Shown here piece after piece: positions 40,642 through 49,342 of a stretch of 64,000 nucleotides of DNA. The stretch lies in assembly GCA_016721185.1 (NCBI GenBank), contig JADKIP010000013.1, positions 152,001-216,000 of the forward strand, written 5' to 3'. A model generated the notes under the pieces. It did no database searches, had not been told where the DNA came from, and saw nothing but the letters and a program-made list of their open reading frames with translations. Position numbers and translations under genes: made by a program. Each line of letters opens with the position of its first letter. The first letter of the stretch is position 1. The stretch comes from Candidatus Dechloromonas phosphorivorans (GTDB lineage: Bacteria > Pseudomonadota > Gammaproteobacteria > Burkholderiales > Rhodocyclaceae).

Positions 40642-41726
40642 TTTTTCGCTTGAAGCTCTACCAACGTTACCTGATGCGGGAAACCTTCGCGGCGGTAGCA
40701 CTTGTTCTTGTCGCATTTCTGGTGATCTTTAGCTTTTTTGAGCTGATCAACGAATTGAGGGATGTCGGCAAGCACGGCCAGCAAATGTGGCATGCCGTCG
40801 TCTTTGTGGTGCTGGGTTTGCCCGGGCTGATCTATGAACTTATCCCCATCGCGACCCTGATCGGAACCTTGTTCGCGCTCTCGACGCTGGCGCGGCATTC
40901 CGAGATTACCGTTCTGCGCGCTTCCGGGTTGGCTACCCGGCAATTGCTGATGACCCTGTTCAGAGTGGCTCTCGTACTTGCCGTCCTGACCTTTGCCGTT
41001 GGGGAAAGCCTGGTGCCTTTTGCCGAGCGCATCACGCAGGAGATTCGTCTCAAGGGAATGAGCCGGGTCATTGCTCAAAAGGGCTTTGAAACCGGTCTGT
41101 GGGTGAAGGATGGGCGTAGTTTCATCAACATTGGCGAAGCAACTCCCGAAGGCCTGCTCAAGAAAATCCGGATCTACGAATTTGATCTGGAAAATGCGCT
41201 CAAGTCAGTCACCGAAGCGAGCGAAGCCTCCTTTGAGTTGGGCAATGGCTGGCGACTAAAAGGGGTGGTGAAAACCGTTCTGGAAAAGGATGTGGCTCGG
41301 GTGGAGCGCAGCGAAACAGGTGAGTGGCATTCTGCGGTCAACCCGGAATTAATGTCTGTTTTGATGGTGACGCCCGAACGGATGTCACTTTTCGGTTTGC
41401 TCAATTACACCCAGCACTTGTCGGCCAACAAGCAAACCACTGAGCGTTATGAAATCGCTGTCTGGAAGAAAGTGATTTATCCGCTGGCTGCCTTTGTCAT
41501 GGTTTCCCTGGCCTTACCCTTTGGCTATTCGCACAACCGGGTCGGTGGGGTCAGCCTGAAGATTTTTGCCGGCGTAATGTTGGGCATTCTGTTCTACGCC
41601 CTGAATGGTTTGTTCTCGAACCTGGGAATCATCAACGCCTGGCCGCCGTTTGCCAGCGCTGCAGCGCCATCATCCTTATTCCTGCTCGCCGCAATCGGCA
41701 TGATGTGGTGGGTCGAGCGTCGTTAG
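40638..41726 (+). CDS. lptG: LPS export permease LptG
   Basis: Partner of LptF in the lipopolysaccharide transporter. 362 residues with the same layout: N-terminal membrane segments beginning LYQRYLMRETFAAVALVLVA, a periplasmic jellyroll domain, and C-terminal segments with SLKIFAGVMLGILFYALNGL. It is coupled to lptF. The dispersed motif is within the coding sequence at 41332. Confidence 0.95.
   Translation: MIFRLKLYQRYLMRETFAAVALVLVAFLVIFSFFELINELRDVGKHGQQMWHAVVFVVLGLPGLIYELIPIATLIGTLFALSTLARHSEITVLRASGLATRQLLMTLFRVALVLAVLTFAVGESLVPFAERITQEIRLKGMSRVIAQKGFETGLWVKDGRSFINIGEATPEGLLKKIRIYEFDLENALKSVTEASEASFELGNGWRLKGVVKTVLEKDVARVERSETGEWHSAVNPELMSVLMVTPERMSLFGLLNYTQHLSANKQTTERYEIAVWKKVIYPLAAFVMVSLALPFGYSHNRVGGVSLKIFAGVMLGILFYALNGLFSNLGIINAWPPFASAAAPSSLFLLAAIGMMWWVERR
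41332..41342 (+). repeat. Dispersed motif, 11 of 13 bases
   Basis: CTGCGGTCAAC inside lptG, read as AVN. Confidence 0.65.
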
Positions 41727-41833
41727 CAGGTTGTTTTGACGCTGATACAGCCTGGTTTTTCAGGGCGAACCGAATCGACATTCCGCATCGCGCCCGTTAT
41801 TCTCCGCGCTCAGTTAAATAACCGGAGAATGTG

Positions 41834-42148
41834 ATGGGACAGGCTAAACAACGCGGTACGACAGCCCAGCGAGCAGCGCAGGCGCAGGCCAAAATCGAAG
41901 CGACACGGCCGGAAAAGCTGGTGTGCAATGGTTGTAACGCAGATGTGACAGCCATTCATCCGGTCAGTACGCGCGGTTTGCGCGGTATTGATGCGATCTG
42001 GGTTGGGCAGTGCGATTGTGGTCAGACCACCTTTGCCGCAACCGGCGAACCCAAAGCAGTCGAAGCTTTCTTCTTCGCGCTCAGTGAAAACACCGAACTG
42101 ACGCTGGGTCGCCAGACCAAGGAAGGCGAAGAGCACAAGACGGTCTGA
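41834..42148 (+). CDS. Small hypothetical protein with paired cysteines
   Basis: 104 residues from ATG 41834 behind CCGGAGA. The N-terminus is Gln/Ala-rich and basic, resembling a DNA- or RNA-interacting tail (GQAKQRGTTAQRAAQAQAK). Cysteines occur as LVCNGCNA and GQCDCGQ, the spacing of a zinc ribbon. I do not recognise a named family. It stands alone after lptG. Confidence 0.7.
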   Translation: MGQAKQRGTTAQRAAQAQAKIEATRPEKLVCNGCNADVTAIHPVSTRGLRGIDAIWVGQCDCGQTTFAATGEPKAVEAFFFALSENTELTLGRQTKEGEEHKTV

Positions 42149-42631
42149 ATGTTGCCTAGCCCAAACTGATATCAAAACTATCATCGGCTAGGCGAGCTTT
42201 GGCTTCTCGGTTTTTCACCGGTTCAGGCGTCGGGGAAAACTGTGCCCATTGAAGATAATGCGCTGCCATTCATATGTTTGGGCGCTGAAAGCTATTTCTT
42301 CATCAGCCGGCCGCTTCAGCGCTTTTCCGCCCATCTGCGCAGGTGGCTGACATAAGAATCGCTAAGTGATTTAGCAGATCCGCTTGCTGCGGTTAACCCC
42401 ATTTCCGATGTAAATCTTCTGTTTAGACCTTGATTCTGTTGCTATTTGGATTCCGCAGTCATGCGGAGAAAAATCGTTCGCCTCGAAAATATTCACATTA
42501 GCTTTGTTTTGGCTGGTGTTTATTTTGTTAAAATTGATACTATTATCGATTGTGTTAAGAGTGAAACTTTGTATCCGTGCTAGTTCATTCAAGCACCCAT
42601 ACCTGCCAAGAAACCACGAGGGGACGATTTC
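42149..42631. other. Gene-free region upstream of the chemoreceptor
   Basis: 483 bases. The right half is A/T-rich and probably holds the receptor promoter. A one-mismatch copy of the dispersed motif, TGCTGCGGTTAAC, is at 42385-42397. A 37-codon frame from GTG 42242 (MPIEDNALPFICLG) exists, but it has no further support. A 73-residue - strand frame in the A/T-rich part looks random. Confidence 0.6.
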
Positions 42632-44137
42632 ATGACTATTTCCAAACGACTGCTTGTTTTGATGTTAACTGCCTTGCTTTCGCTCTGCTTGGTGAGTGGC
42701 ATGAGTCTTTATCAAATGAACCGTGTTTATGATGCGGCCAACTTTGGTAATGAAAATGTCGTACCAAGCGTATTGCTGCTGGATGATGTGCTTAAGCAAT
42801 TCGCTCAAGTGCGGGCGCGCAAGTACCGACACATTCTGAGTACTGATGAAAATGCAATGAAAAGCATCGAAACCTCAATTGATGAGGCTGCTCGCGGTGT
42901 CGAGAATTCCCTTAACGCCTATGAGCCGTTGATCATTAATGACGAGGATCGGCAATTGCTGGCCGAGAACAAGCGGACTTTTGCCGCCTACTTAGTGGAG
43001 TTGAAGAAGGTCATCGATTTGTCCCGCCAGAATCGAAATGAGGAGGCCAGGGAGCAGACCAACAAGACGGTTGCGGTGGCACGGCAATTTAATGATGCCT
43101 TGCAAAAACACATGCATTTCAATGAAAAGCTCGGCAAAAATTCCTCCGAAGAGGCCGTTGCCGCCAAGAGCCTTGCTACCGCGCTCTCATTGGCAATCTC
43201 AGCCATCGCTATTTTGATCGTGGGTGGTTTGGCCCTGCAAATTCGTGCCGGTCTTGGGGCTCGACTGCGCGAGGCCAATCATCTGGCCGCCGCTATCGCG
43301 AAAGGCGATCTCTCGACCGCCAATACGCCAAGCGCATTTTCTAATGACGAAGCAGGGCAACTGATTCAATCGATGGAGAAAATGCGTCAGGATTTGGCGG
43401 TCACTGTGGGGCAGATTGCCCGTAATAGCGATGAGTTGTCGATGTCGGCCAATCAGCTATCGACCACTGCGCAACAGGTCTCGGCCAGCTCGCAGAGTCA
43501 ATCGAATTCGACGTCCTCATCAGCGGCCGCAGTTGAGCAATTGACCGTCAGTATCGAACACGTTAGCTCGAGCGCTGATGCTGCTGACCATCGCGCCTCG
43601 GAAGCCGGCGATTTGGCGGTTGAGAGTGGGCGCGGTGTTCAACAGGCCGTTAGCCGGATCGAACAGGTTGCGGTTAGCGTGGGTGAAACCGCGGAGCAAA
43701 TTCAGGCGCTGTCGGAACAGGTGAAGCAGATCGGCAATATCACCACGGTCATTCGTGAGGTTGCTGACCAAACCAATCTCCTGGCACTGAATGCAGCGAT
43801 TGAGGCAGCCAGAGCCGGCGAACAAGGGCGCGGTTTTGCCGTGGTGGCCGACGAGGTACGCAAGCTGGCCGAGCGAACTACCGCTTCGGTGCAGGAAATC
43901 AGCACGGTCATTACCCGCATTCAGGGCGGTGTGGCGGGCGCGGTGACCAGCATGCAGGGCAATTGCACCCTGGTTGGCGACGTGGTGATAACGGCGCAAG
44001 CGGCCAGTGCTTCGATGCAGGGCATTAGCCATGCGACCGAAACGGTCAGCGAGGCGATTGCCGGTATTTCAGAAGCGATGCGCGAGCAGCGAAGCGCTTC
44101 GTCTGAGCTGTCACGCAATGTGGAATTGATTGCCTAG
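42632..44137 (+). CDS. Methyl-accepting chemotaxis protein, ends at a premature stop
   Basis: Chemoreceptor. A first membrane segment (about 8-28) is followed by a 4-helix-bundle periplasmic sensor domain, a second membrane segment (about 190-210), HAMP, and the signalling domain with the hairpin tip IREVADQTNLLALNAAIEAA and GRGFAVVADEVRKLAERT. The frame stops at TAG 44135-44137 after NVELIA. In the same frame, behind the TAG, 35 more codons read MSEENSAAVASVADTATRL to SHFRV and end at TAG 44243-44245, the usual end of such receptors. So a CAG-to-TAG change probably removed the last helix turn-back of the signalling domain. Confidence 0.9.
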   Translation: MTISKRLLVLMLTALLSLCLVSGMSLYQMNRVYDAANFGNENVVPSVLLLDDVLKQFAQVRARKYRHILSTDENAMKSIETSIDEAARGVENSLNAYEPLIINDEDRQLLAENKRTFAAYLVELKKVIDLSRQNRNEEAREQTNKTVAVARQFNDALQKHMHFNEKLGKNSSEEAVAAKSLATALSLAISAIAILIVGGLALQIRAGLGARLREANHLAAAIAKGDLSTANTPSAFSNDEAGQLIQSMEKMRQDLAVTVGQIARNSDELSMSANQLSTTAQQVSASSQSQSNSTSSSAAAVEQLTVSIEHVSSSADAADHRASEAGDLAVESGRGVQQAVSRIEQVAVSVGETAEQIQALSEQVKQIGNITTVIREVADQTNLLALNAAIEAARAGEQGRGFAVVADEVRKLAERTTASVQEISTVITRIQGGVAGAVTSMQGNCTLVGDVVITAQAASASMQGISHATETVSEAIAGISEAMREQRSASSELSRNVELIA

Positions 44138-44293
44138 ATGTCGGAGGAGAATTCGGCAGCGGTCGCCAGCGTTGCCGATACCGCGACGCGTTTGGTCACG
44201 GTTTCACAAAGTTTGAAAACAGCGGTTTCGCATTTCCGTGTTTAGGCGGCGTCTGGGTCACGGTTGATTTTTTGCTTGGTAAATCTTTAGTCC

Positions 44294-44334
44294 CGCGAAC
44301 GGGAATCCAGCGTGTAGCTGGGTTCCTGTTTGCG
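44294..44334. repeat. Long imperfect hairpin, REP-like
   Basis: An 18-bp stem (three G-T pairs) around the loop GTGTA: CGCGAACGGGAATCCAGC pairs with GCTGGGTTCCTGTTTGCG. It lies downstream of the chemoreceptor in a gene-free stretch. Its GGGAATCCAGC half resembles dispersed extragenic palindromes of many proteobacteria. It may end or protect the receptor transcript. Confidence 0.55.
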
Positions 44335-44408
44335 CAAAATGCAAACGTGAGTAGACCGGCCGCGTTTGGCGCCAGGGTTTAACCCCGCGAAATTCGGCTA
44401 AATATTGC

Positions 44409-44421
44409 GTTGACCGCAGCA
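44409..44421 (-). repeat. Dispersed 13-mer, exact copy
   Basis: TGCTGCGGTCAAC on the - strand, intergenic between the chemoreceptor and the DUF4124 gene. Confidence 0.8.
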
Positions 44422-44463
44422 TTTCAAAAATCAACGCAATTTCCGCCACAATTCTTCACTACC

Positions 44464-45114
44464 TTACCTGACGCAGTATTTGTCACCGCGTGGGCAGGCG
44501 TTTTTGCCGGGTTTGTTTTCCGCTTTCGGTTCGCGGTGCGGAGGCGGCAAAGGTGAAGGCAGCGGTGCTGGGTGGAATACGCGCTGGCATTGGTTGATGC
44601 GCCGGTTTTGTTCCGCCGGTGAGAGATGCAGACGCATGACGTTCTGGATGCAGGTGCCCGCGCCACCCCCGCCATAGACTGGCACCCCGATGACCGTCGG
44701 TTCATTTTTTGCCTTGGCTCGGCAGATCGCTTCCAGTTCGGCTCGGCGCTGCGTGTCGATGCTTTGTTGGGCGAGTTCGCGCAGACAATTGTCCATACTG
44801 GTTGATTCATAAACCCGTTGTTGCGCCGCCAATTGGCGTTCGCCGGCTTGCCGTTCTTGCTCGATTTTTTCATCGGCGAGCTGTTCGGCCTCGCGCTTTT
44901 CAACAAAACTTTGCATGCGCTCAACGTTGCGTTCCGCTTGCCGGCGGTTTTCCTCGGACACCGTATCGTCGGGCCGCACGGTGACCGTGTTGCTGCCCCC
45001 CGAGCAGGGTGAGTTGGAAATTTCGGTTTTGCCATTAGCCTGCCGACATTTGTAAATCTCTGCATTTGCCGGCAAGGCGAGCAGAGCGGTAAGCAAGGCA
45101 ATCCAGACATTCAT
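44464..45114 (-). CDS. Exported DUF4124-domain protein
   Basis: 216 residues. The signal peptide ends PANA-E, followed by a DUF4124-type start (IYKCRQANGKTEISNSPC). Next come a long charged helical region (about 55-110, RRQAERNVERMQSFVEKRE), a glycine-rich GVPVYGGGGAG stretch and a Pro-rich tail ending in CPRGDKYCVR. Function unknown. Its ATG overlaps the stop of the CorC-like gene. Confidence 0.82.
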   Translation of the reverse strand: MNVWIALLTALLALPANAEIYKCRQANGKTEISNSPCSGGSNTVTVRPDDTVSEENRRQAERNVERMQSFVEKREAEQLADEKIEQERQAGERQLAAQQRVYESTSMDNCLRELAQQSIDTQRRAELEAICRAKAKNEPTVIGVPVYGGGGAGTCIQNVMRLHLSPAEQNRRINQCQRVFHPAPLPSPLPPPHREPKAENKPGKNACPRGDKYCVR

Positions 45115-46400
45115 TTGGGGACTCGCGTCACCAATAACTGGTCGATCTTGTGGTTGTCGATATCGATCACCTCGAACTTGAAGCCGGCGTGTATGACGCT
45201 TTCGGTTGGCCGCGGCACTTTGCGCAGCACGTACATCATGAAGCCGGCAATCGTTTCGTACTGGTCATCGTCCGGGAAGGGTTCGATGTCGAGAACGTGC
45301 TCAAGATCACCGACCGGGGTCAGGCCATCAACTAGCCAGGAGTCGACATCGCGCTGAATGATCTGTTCCTCCGCCGCTGTCACCAGAGAGTTGCCCATCA
45401 AGGTACTGGAAACGTCGCTGAAGGTGATCAGACCAACGATCAGCGCGTATTCGTTGATGATCAGCGCAAAGTCTTCCCGCATCATCTTGAAGTGCTCAAT
45501 GATCTCGGCCAGGGTCAGGGTTTCAGGCAGGACGAGTACGGTGTGGAGCAGGGTGTCGCCGCGCAGCGAGAGCGGTTCGCCATTGAGCAGGCGGCTGAGA
45601 ATGTCCTTGGAATCTACATAGCCGACGACGCGGTCGATGCCCCCGTTGCAGACCGGAAACTTGGCGTGCGGATTGGCGCTGATCTTGGCCCGGATACTGT
45701 CTTCGCTTTCAAGGCGGTCAAGCCAGATGATGCTTTCGCGCGCCGTCATTGTTGAAGGCGCGGTACGGATTTCCAGCGCAAAAACGTTTTCGATCAGCTG
45801 CTGTTCCTGCGGTGCGACAAAACCGGCTTCGGCGCCGGCGTTGGTGAGGGCGACGATGTCCTGCGGCGTGATGTCTTCCAGTCGGGCGGCGGGCAGGCCA
45901 AAGAAGTTGATCACCCAGGTCGCAATCGTGTTGAAGACCCAGATCAGGGGCCGCAGCAGCTTCAGGCAAAACAGCATGAGTGGCGCAATGCGCAGCGCAT
46001 TGGCCTCGGGGGCGGCCAGCGCAATGCGCTTGGGGATCAGGTCGGCGAGCAGGATGAAGCCTGCGGTGACCAGGACGAACGAGCTGATTGAGCCCAGCGT
46101 GGCGGCACTGTCTGAGGCAACAATGTTGCTGAACAGTTCGGAAAAGGCAGGGGCGTAGGCGCCTTCCCCCAGCACGCCGGCGAGGATGGCGACGGTGTTG
46201 AGGCCGATCTGGATTGCCGTGAAAAAATGCCCGGGCTGGGATTGCAAGGCCAGCACTTGGGCGGCCCGGGCATCTCCGTCGTCGCGCAGTTGTTCCAGCT
46301 TGAGTTTGCGAGCGGCCGCCAGTGATATTTCCGAAATGGAAAAGAAGGCGCTGAGGAGCATCAGCAGGCCAATAAGCAAGGTGTTTTCGAATAAATTCAT
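45111..46400 (-). CDS. CNNM/CorC-type transporter (DUF21-CBS-CorC)
   Basis: 429 residues from ATG 46400. The N-terminal DUF21/CNNM membrane domain has about four segments beginning LLIGLLMLLSAFFSISEISL. A CBS pair follows (about 200-330, RVVGYVDSKDILSRLL and YALIVGLITFSDVSSTLMG), then a CorC/HlyC C-terminal domain (from about 345). This YtfL/YfjD-like family is linked to magnesium/cobalt export or ion homeostasis. It is coupled to the DUF4124 gene. Confidence 0.9.
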   Translation of the reverse strand: MNLFENTLLIGLLMLLSAFFSISEISLAAARKLKLEQLRDDGDARAAQVLALQSQPGHFFTAIQIGLNTVAILAGVLGEGAYAPAFSELFSNIVASDSAATLGSISSFVLVTAGFILLADLIPKRIALAAPEANALRIAPLMLFCLKLLRPLIWVFNTIATWVINFFGLPAARLEDITPQDIVALTNAGAEAGFVAPQEQQLIENVFALEIRTAPSTMTARESIIWLDRLESEDSIRAKISANPHAKFPVCNGGIDRVVGYVDSKDILSRLLNGEPLSLRGDTLLHTVLVLPETLTLAEIIEHFKMMREDFALIINEYALIVGLITFSDVSSTLMGNSLVTAAEEQIIQRDVDSWLVDGLTPVGDLEHVLDIEPFPDDDQYETIAGFMMYVLRKVPRPTESVIHAGFKFEVIDIDNHKIDQLLVTRVPK

Positions 46401-46772
46401 GGGTTGACCGTGGGATTCCGGGATGGCCGGGGGGGGATGCACTGACTTTAGCCGGGGCTGCGGCGGGAAGCAAACCCGGCCTGTCTCGGCAATTCAGAAA
46501 CCGGCTCCTCAATTTGGCTTGAGCTCGCTGAAGTGTGCTGGCAGAGGCTTGAAGATGAGGCATTCTATGGCACTTATCGCTGTCGTTTTGGCGGGATGAA
46601 TTTGCTGGGCAAGAGTTCGCTCGCTGGCAGGTAGGTGTGTGATATATTCTTCATATTTCAAGAAATTGACAAAGTTATTGAGTGTTTCATGATGCGGATT
46701 TATTTTTACAAAGCGAGATCAGGTCGCGATCTCCCGGTTGCTCAGGAGCTGCCATTGCGTCAGAAAAATGAA
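46401..46772. other. Gene-free divergent region between the CorC-like and TonB receptor genes
   Basis: 372 bases without a gene I can support. On the + strand TTGACA (46666-46671) followed after 16 bases by CATGAT (46688-46693) is a fair sigma-70 promoter for the receptor. A motif-like GGTTGACCGTGGG lies at 46402-46414. Confidence 0.5.
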
Positions 46773-48761
46773 ATGTCAGCGCGCTTGAAGACGCTGTGGA
46801 CGCTTCCGTTTGCGCTCGCTCTGATGTTCGCCGGCAGCTTTACTCCGGCTGCCTCAAGTGAAGATCTGGCGGATCTTTCGCTGGAGCAGTTGATGCAGCG
46901 GGAAGTGGTCTGGGCATCGAAAATTGCCCAGCAGATCAGTGATTCCCCATCCGCCGTGGCGATCGTGACGGCCGCCGATATTCGGGCCTACGGTTATCGC
47001 ACGATTGCGGATGTGATCAACAGCATGCGCGGCTTGTACACCACTTACGATCGCCGCTACCAATATATGGGCGGGCGCGGCTTTGGTGCGCCAGAGGACT
47101 ACGCCGGCCGGATCATGTTGCTGATCGATGGTTATGCGACGCAGGACAATCTGTTCAACCAGGCCTACATTGATGATTCAGGGCTGCTCGACCTCGAAGT
47201 CGTCGAACGCGTCGAGTATGTGCCGGGAACCGGCTCGGTGACTTACGGCAACAATGCCTTGCTCGGCACCATCAACATCGTCACCAAACATGGGCGCGAT
47301 TTCAATGCCACCCAATTGTCGGGCGAAGTTTTTAGTCATGGTGGCAAGAAGCAGCGGATTACCTTTGGCAAGCATTTCGATAACGGCGCCGATCTTCTGT
47401 TGTCGGCTTCGGCGCTCGATATCAATGGCCAGAACCTGTATTTCCCCGCCTACGATACGCCGGCGACCAACAATGGTAGGGCTGAAAACATCGATGACGA
47501 GCGTAACAAGCGCTTCTTCGGCAAGTTTTCCTACGAAGGCTGGATTATTGAAGGGGGCTATGTTGACCGCAAGAAGATGGTGCCAACCAATCCCAATCCT
47601 TCCACTGCCTTCAATACGCCGTTCTCGATCGAGGATAGAAATGCCTTCCTCAATGCCCGTTACGAGACTGATCTCAGTCTGAAACTCCGTTCGGCATCGC
47701 GTTTTTATTATGGCGACTACGCCTATGACAGCACCCGCGAATACGCCGATTTCAGTGATGGTGAAAAGTTTGGCCGCCGCCAGTTTGAAGGAGGCTGGTG
47801 GGGTGTCGACCAGAAATTCGTTGGCAACTGGTTTACCAATCACTCGATTGTTCTGGGCTTTGAATACCGCAACGATTTTCGCCAGGATTTCCACTGGAGC
47901 TATCTATCTCCCGCTCGCGCCACGGTACGGGAGAGCGAGGAGTCATATTCTCGGCGGACCAGCAGTTTTTACCTGACTGACGAGTTCCGGATCAACGATC
48001 AATGGTCGTTGAATATTGGGGCGCGCTATGACAATGCCAGCGATCTGGCGAGTAACTGGAGTCCGCGTCTGGCCGCAATCTATCGACCCAGCCTGACGAC
48101 AACCCTGAAGGCGTCTTACAGTGAAGCCTTCCGGATGCCGCATGCCTATGAGCGCTCCTATTACGGCACGGCGGCTGCGCCGGAGTTCGTCGAATCAGTC
48201 GAGTTGGTGTTGCAGCACGATTTTTCGCCACGGATGCGCCTGACCAGCTCAATCTACCGCTATGACCGCAGCCGGCAGATGGTCTTTAGCGATTCGCTTG
48301 ACGATTATGTGGCCGCCGGTTCCAGTCATGCCGATGGCCTGGAGGTCGAACTGGAGCGTTCCTGGGAAAGCGGTATTCGCACCCGGGGGAGTCTTGCCTA
48401 TCAGCATTCACAGGATATCGACGGCCTTGATGCCGTCAATTCGCCGAATATGCTCGGCAAGTTCAACCTGACCTTTCCGATGCTGGCCGATACGGTGCGT
48501 ACCGGCTTCGAGGCGCAATATATCGGCTCGCGTCTGACGCTGGAAAGACGCAAGATTAGTGGCACGGCGCTGGCCAACCTGACTTTTTCCAGCGAGCGTA
48601 AATGGCACGGCCTGTCGGCCTCATTCAGCATCCGCAACCTGTTCGACAATGAATACGAGGCGGTTTCGCCTTTCGATTGGCGGCCCGATAGTGGCTATGC
48701 GCAAGATACGCTGCGTATGGATGGCCGTACCTTCTGGCTTCAGCTCAATTACGACCTCTAA
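46773..48761 (+). CDS. TonB-dependent outer-membrane receptor
   Basis: 662 residues from ATG 46773; an in-frame start at 46635 would add 46 unlikely residues before the signal peptide. The signal peptide (about 1-28) is followed by a plug domain (about 40-165: SPSAVAIVTAADIRAYGYRTI, VVERVEYVPGTGSVTYGNNA, GTINIVTKHG) and a beta-barrel ending in FWLQLNYDL. The substrate is not evident. The next gene, eight bases on, is YfiR-like, a pairing seen in many proteobacteria. Confidence 0.92.
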   Translation: MSARLKTLWTLPFALALMFAGSFTPAASSEDLADLSLEQLMQREVVWASKIAQQISDSPSAVAIVTAADIRAYGYRTIADVINSMRGLYTTYDRRYQYMGGRGFGAPEDYAGRIMLLIDGYATQDNLFNQAYIDDSGLLDLEVVERVEYVPGTGSVTYGNNALLGTINIVTKHGRDFNATQLSGEVFSHGGKKQRITFGKHFDNGADLLLSASALDINGQNLYFPAYDTPATNNGRAENIDDERNKRFFGKFSYEGWIIEGGYVDRKKMVPTNPNPSTAFNTPFSIEDRNAFLNARYETDLSLKLRSASRFYYGDYAYDSTREYADFSDGEKFGRRQFEGGWWGVDQKFVGNWFTNHSIVLGFEYRNDFRQDFHWSYLSPARATVRESEESYSRRTSSFYLTDEFRINDQWSLNIGARYDNASDLASNWSPRLAAIYRPSLTTTLKASYSEAFRMPHAYERSYYGTAAAPEFVESVELVLQHDFSPRMRLTSSIYRYDRSRQMVFSDSLDDYVAAGSSHADGLEVELERSWESGIRTRGSLAYQHSQDIDGLDAVNSPNMLGKFNLTFPMLADTVRTGFEAQYIGSRLTLERRKISGTALANLTFSSERKWHGLSASFSIRNLFDNEYEAVSPFDWRPDSGYAQDTLRMDGRTFWLQLNYDL

Positions 48762-48769
48762 GCCACAGC

Positions 48770-49276
48770 GTGCGTAAATTTTTCCTCCTGCTTGCCAGCT
48801 GTCTCAGTCTGGCGGTTTATGCCGATTCGATGCCCGAATACGACATGAAGGCGACCTTTACCTATAACTTCGCGGCTTATACCGAGTGGCCTGAGTCTAG
48901 CCGGGGCAATTTCAACGTTTGTACGCTGAATGAGGAGGATGTCGGGCAGGCGCTGAGAAAATTTGAAGGAAAAAGCCTGCATGGCCGCCGCCTGGTGATT
49001 GCCCGCTTGTCCTCGCTGGGCGCGATCAATCAATGCCAGGTCTTGTTTATCGGTGAGCGTGAATCGAGCAATTTGCCACGCATACTTAGCCAACTGGGCG
49101 ATGCCCCGGTGATGACGGTCAGCGATGTGCCTGCGCTGTCTTCGGTTTGCATGTTGCTCTCACTTGAAGGGACGCGCCTGGTGTTTGACGTTAACCTTGA
49201 GCCGTGTCGGCAAGCCAAGCTGAAACCCAGCTCAACATTGCTTCGCTTGGCCAGAAGCGTCAAAAAACTTCCATGA
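48770..49276 (+). CDS. YfiR family (DUF4154) periplasmic protein
   Basis: 168 residues with a signal peptide (LLLASCLSLAVYA-D) and the YfiR-type domain: ATFTYNFAAYTEWPES, NFNVCTLNEEDVGQAL, QCQVLFIGERES, and VMTVSDVPALSSVCMLLSLEG. In Pseudomonas YfiR restrains the diguanylate cyclase YfiN. Here the partner upstream is a TonB receptor, and no cyclase follows because a terminator does. Start is GTG 48770. Confidence 0.88.
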   Translation: MRKFFLLLASCLSLAVYADSMPEYDMKATFTYNFAAYTEWPESSRGNFNVCTLNEEDVGQALRKFEGKSLHGRRLVIARLSSLGAINQCQVLFIGERESSNLPRILSQLGDAPVMTVSDVPALSSVCMLLSLEGTRLVFDVNLEPCRQAKLKPSSTLLRLARSVKKLP

Positions 49277-49288
49277 GTGTTCAAAAAA

Positions 49289-49320
49289 GCAGAAGGCCGC
49301 CAAATCGGGCGGCCTTCTGC
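49289..49320. terminator. Terminator between yfiR-like gene and cysN
   Basis: A 13-bp perfect stem, GCAGAAGGCCGCC with GGCGGCCTTCTGC around AAATCG. On the - strand it is followed by TTTTTTGA, so it serves cysN. On the + strand TTTGGG follows, a weaker terminator for the yfiR-like gene. Confidence 0.9.
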
Positions 49321-49342
49321 TTTGGGCGATGGAACGGATGGA

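Noticed and set aside
42371..42592. A 73-codon - strand frame before the chemoreceptor
   Set aside because: It is Asn/Ile-rich from A/T-rich DNA, has no ribosome site and overlaps the likely promoter region.
44424..45110. A 228-codon - strand frame in another register from the DUF4124 gene
   Set aside because: The overlapping 216-codon frame has a signal peptide and DUF4124 pattern; the other is Pro/Ser/Arg-rich and has no ribosome site.
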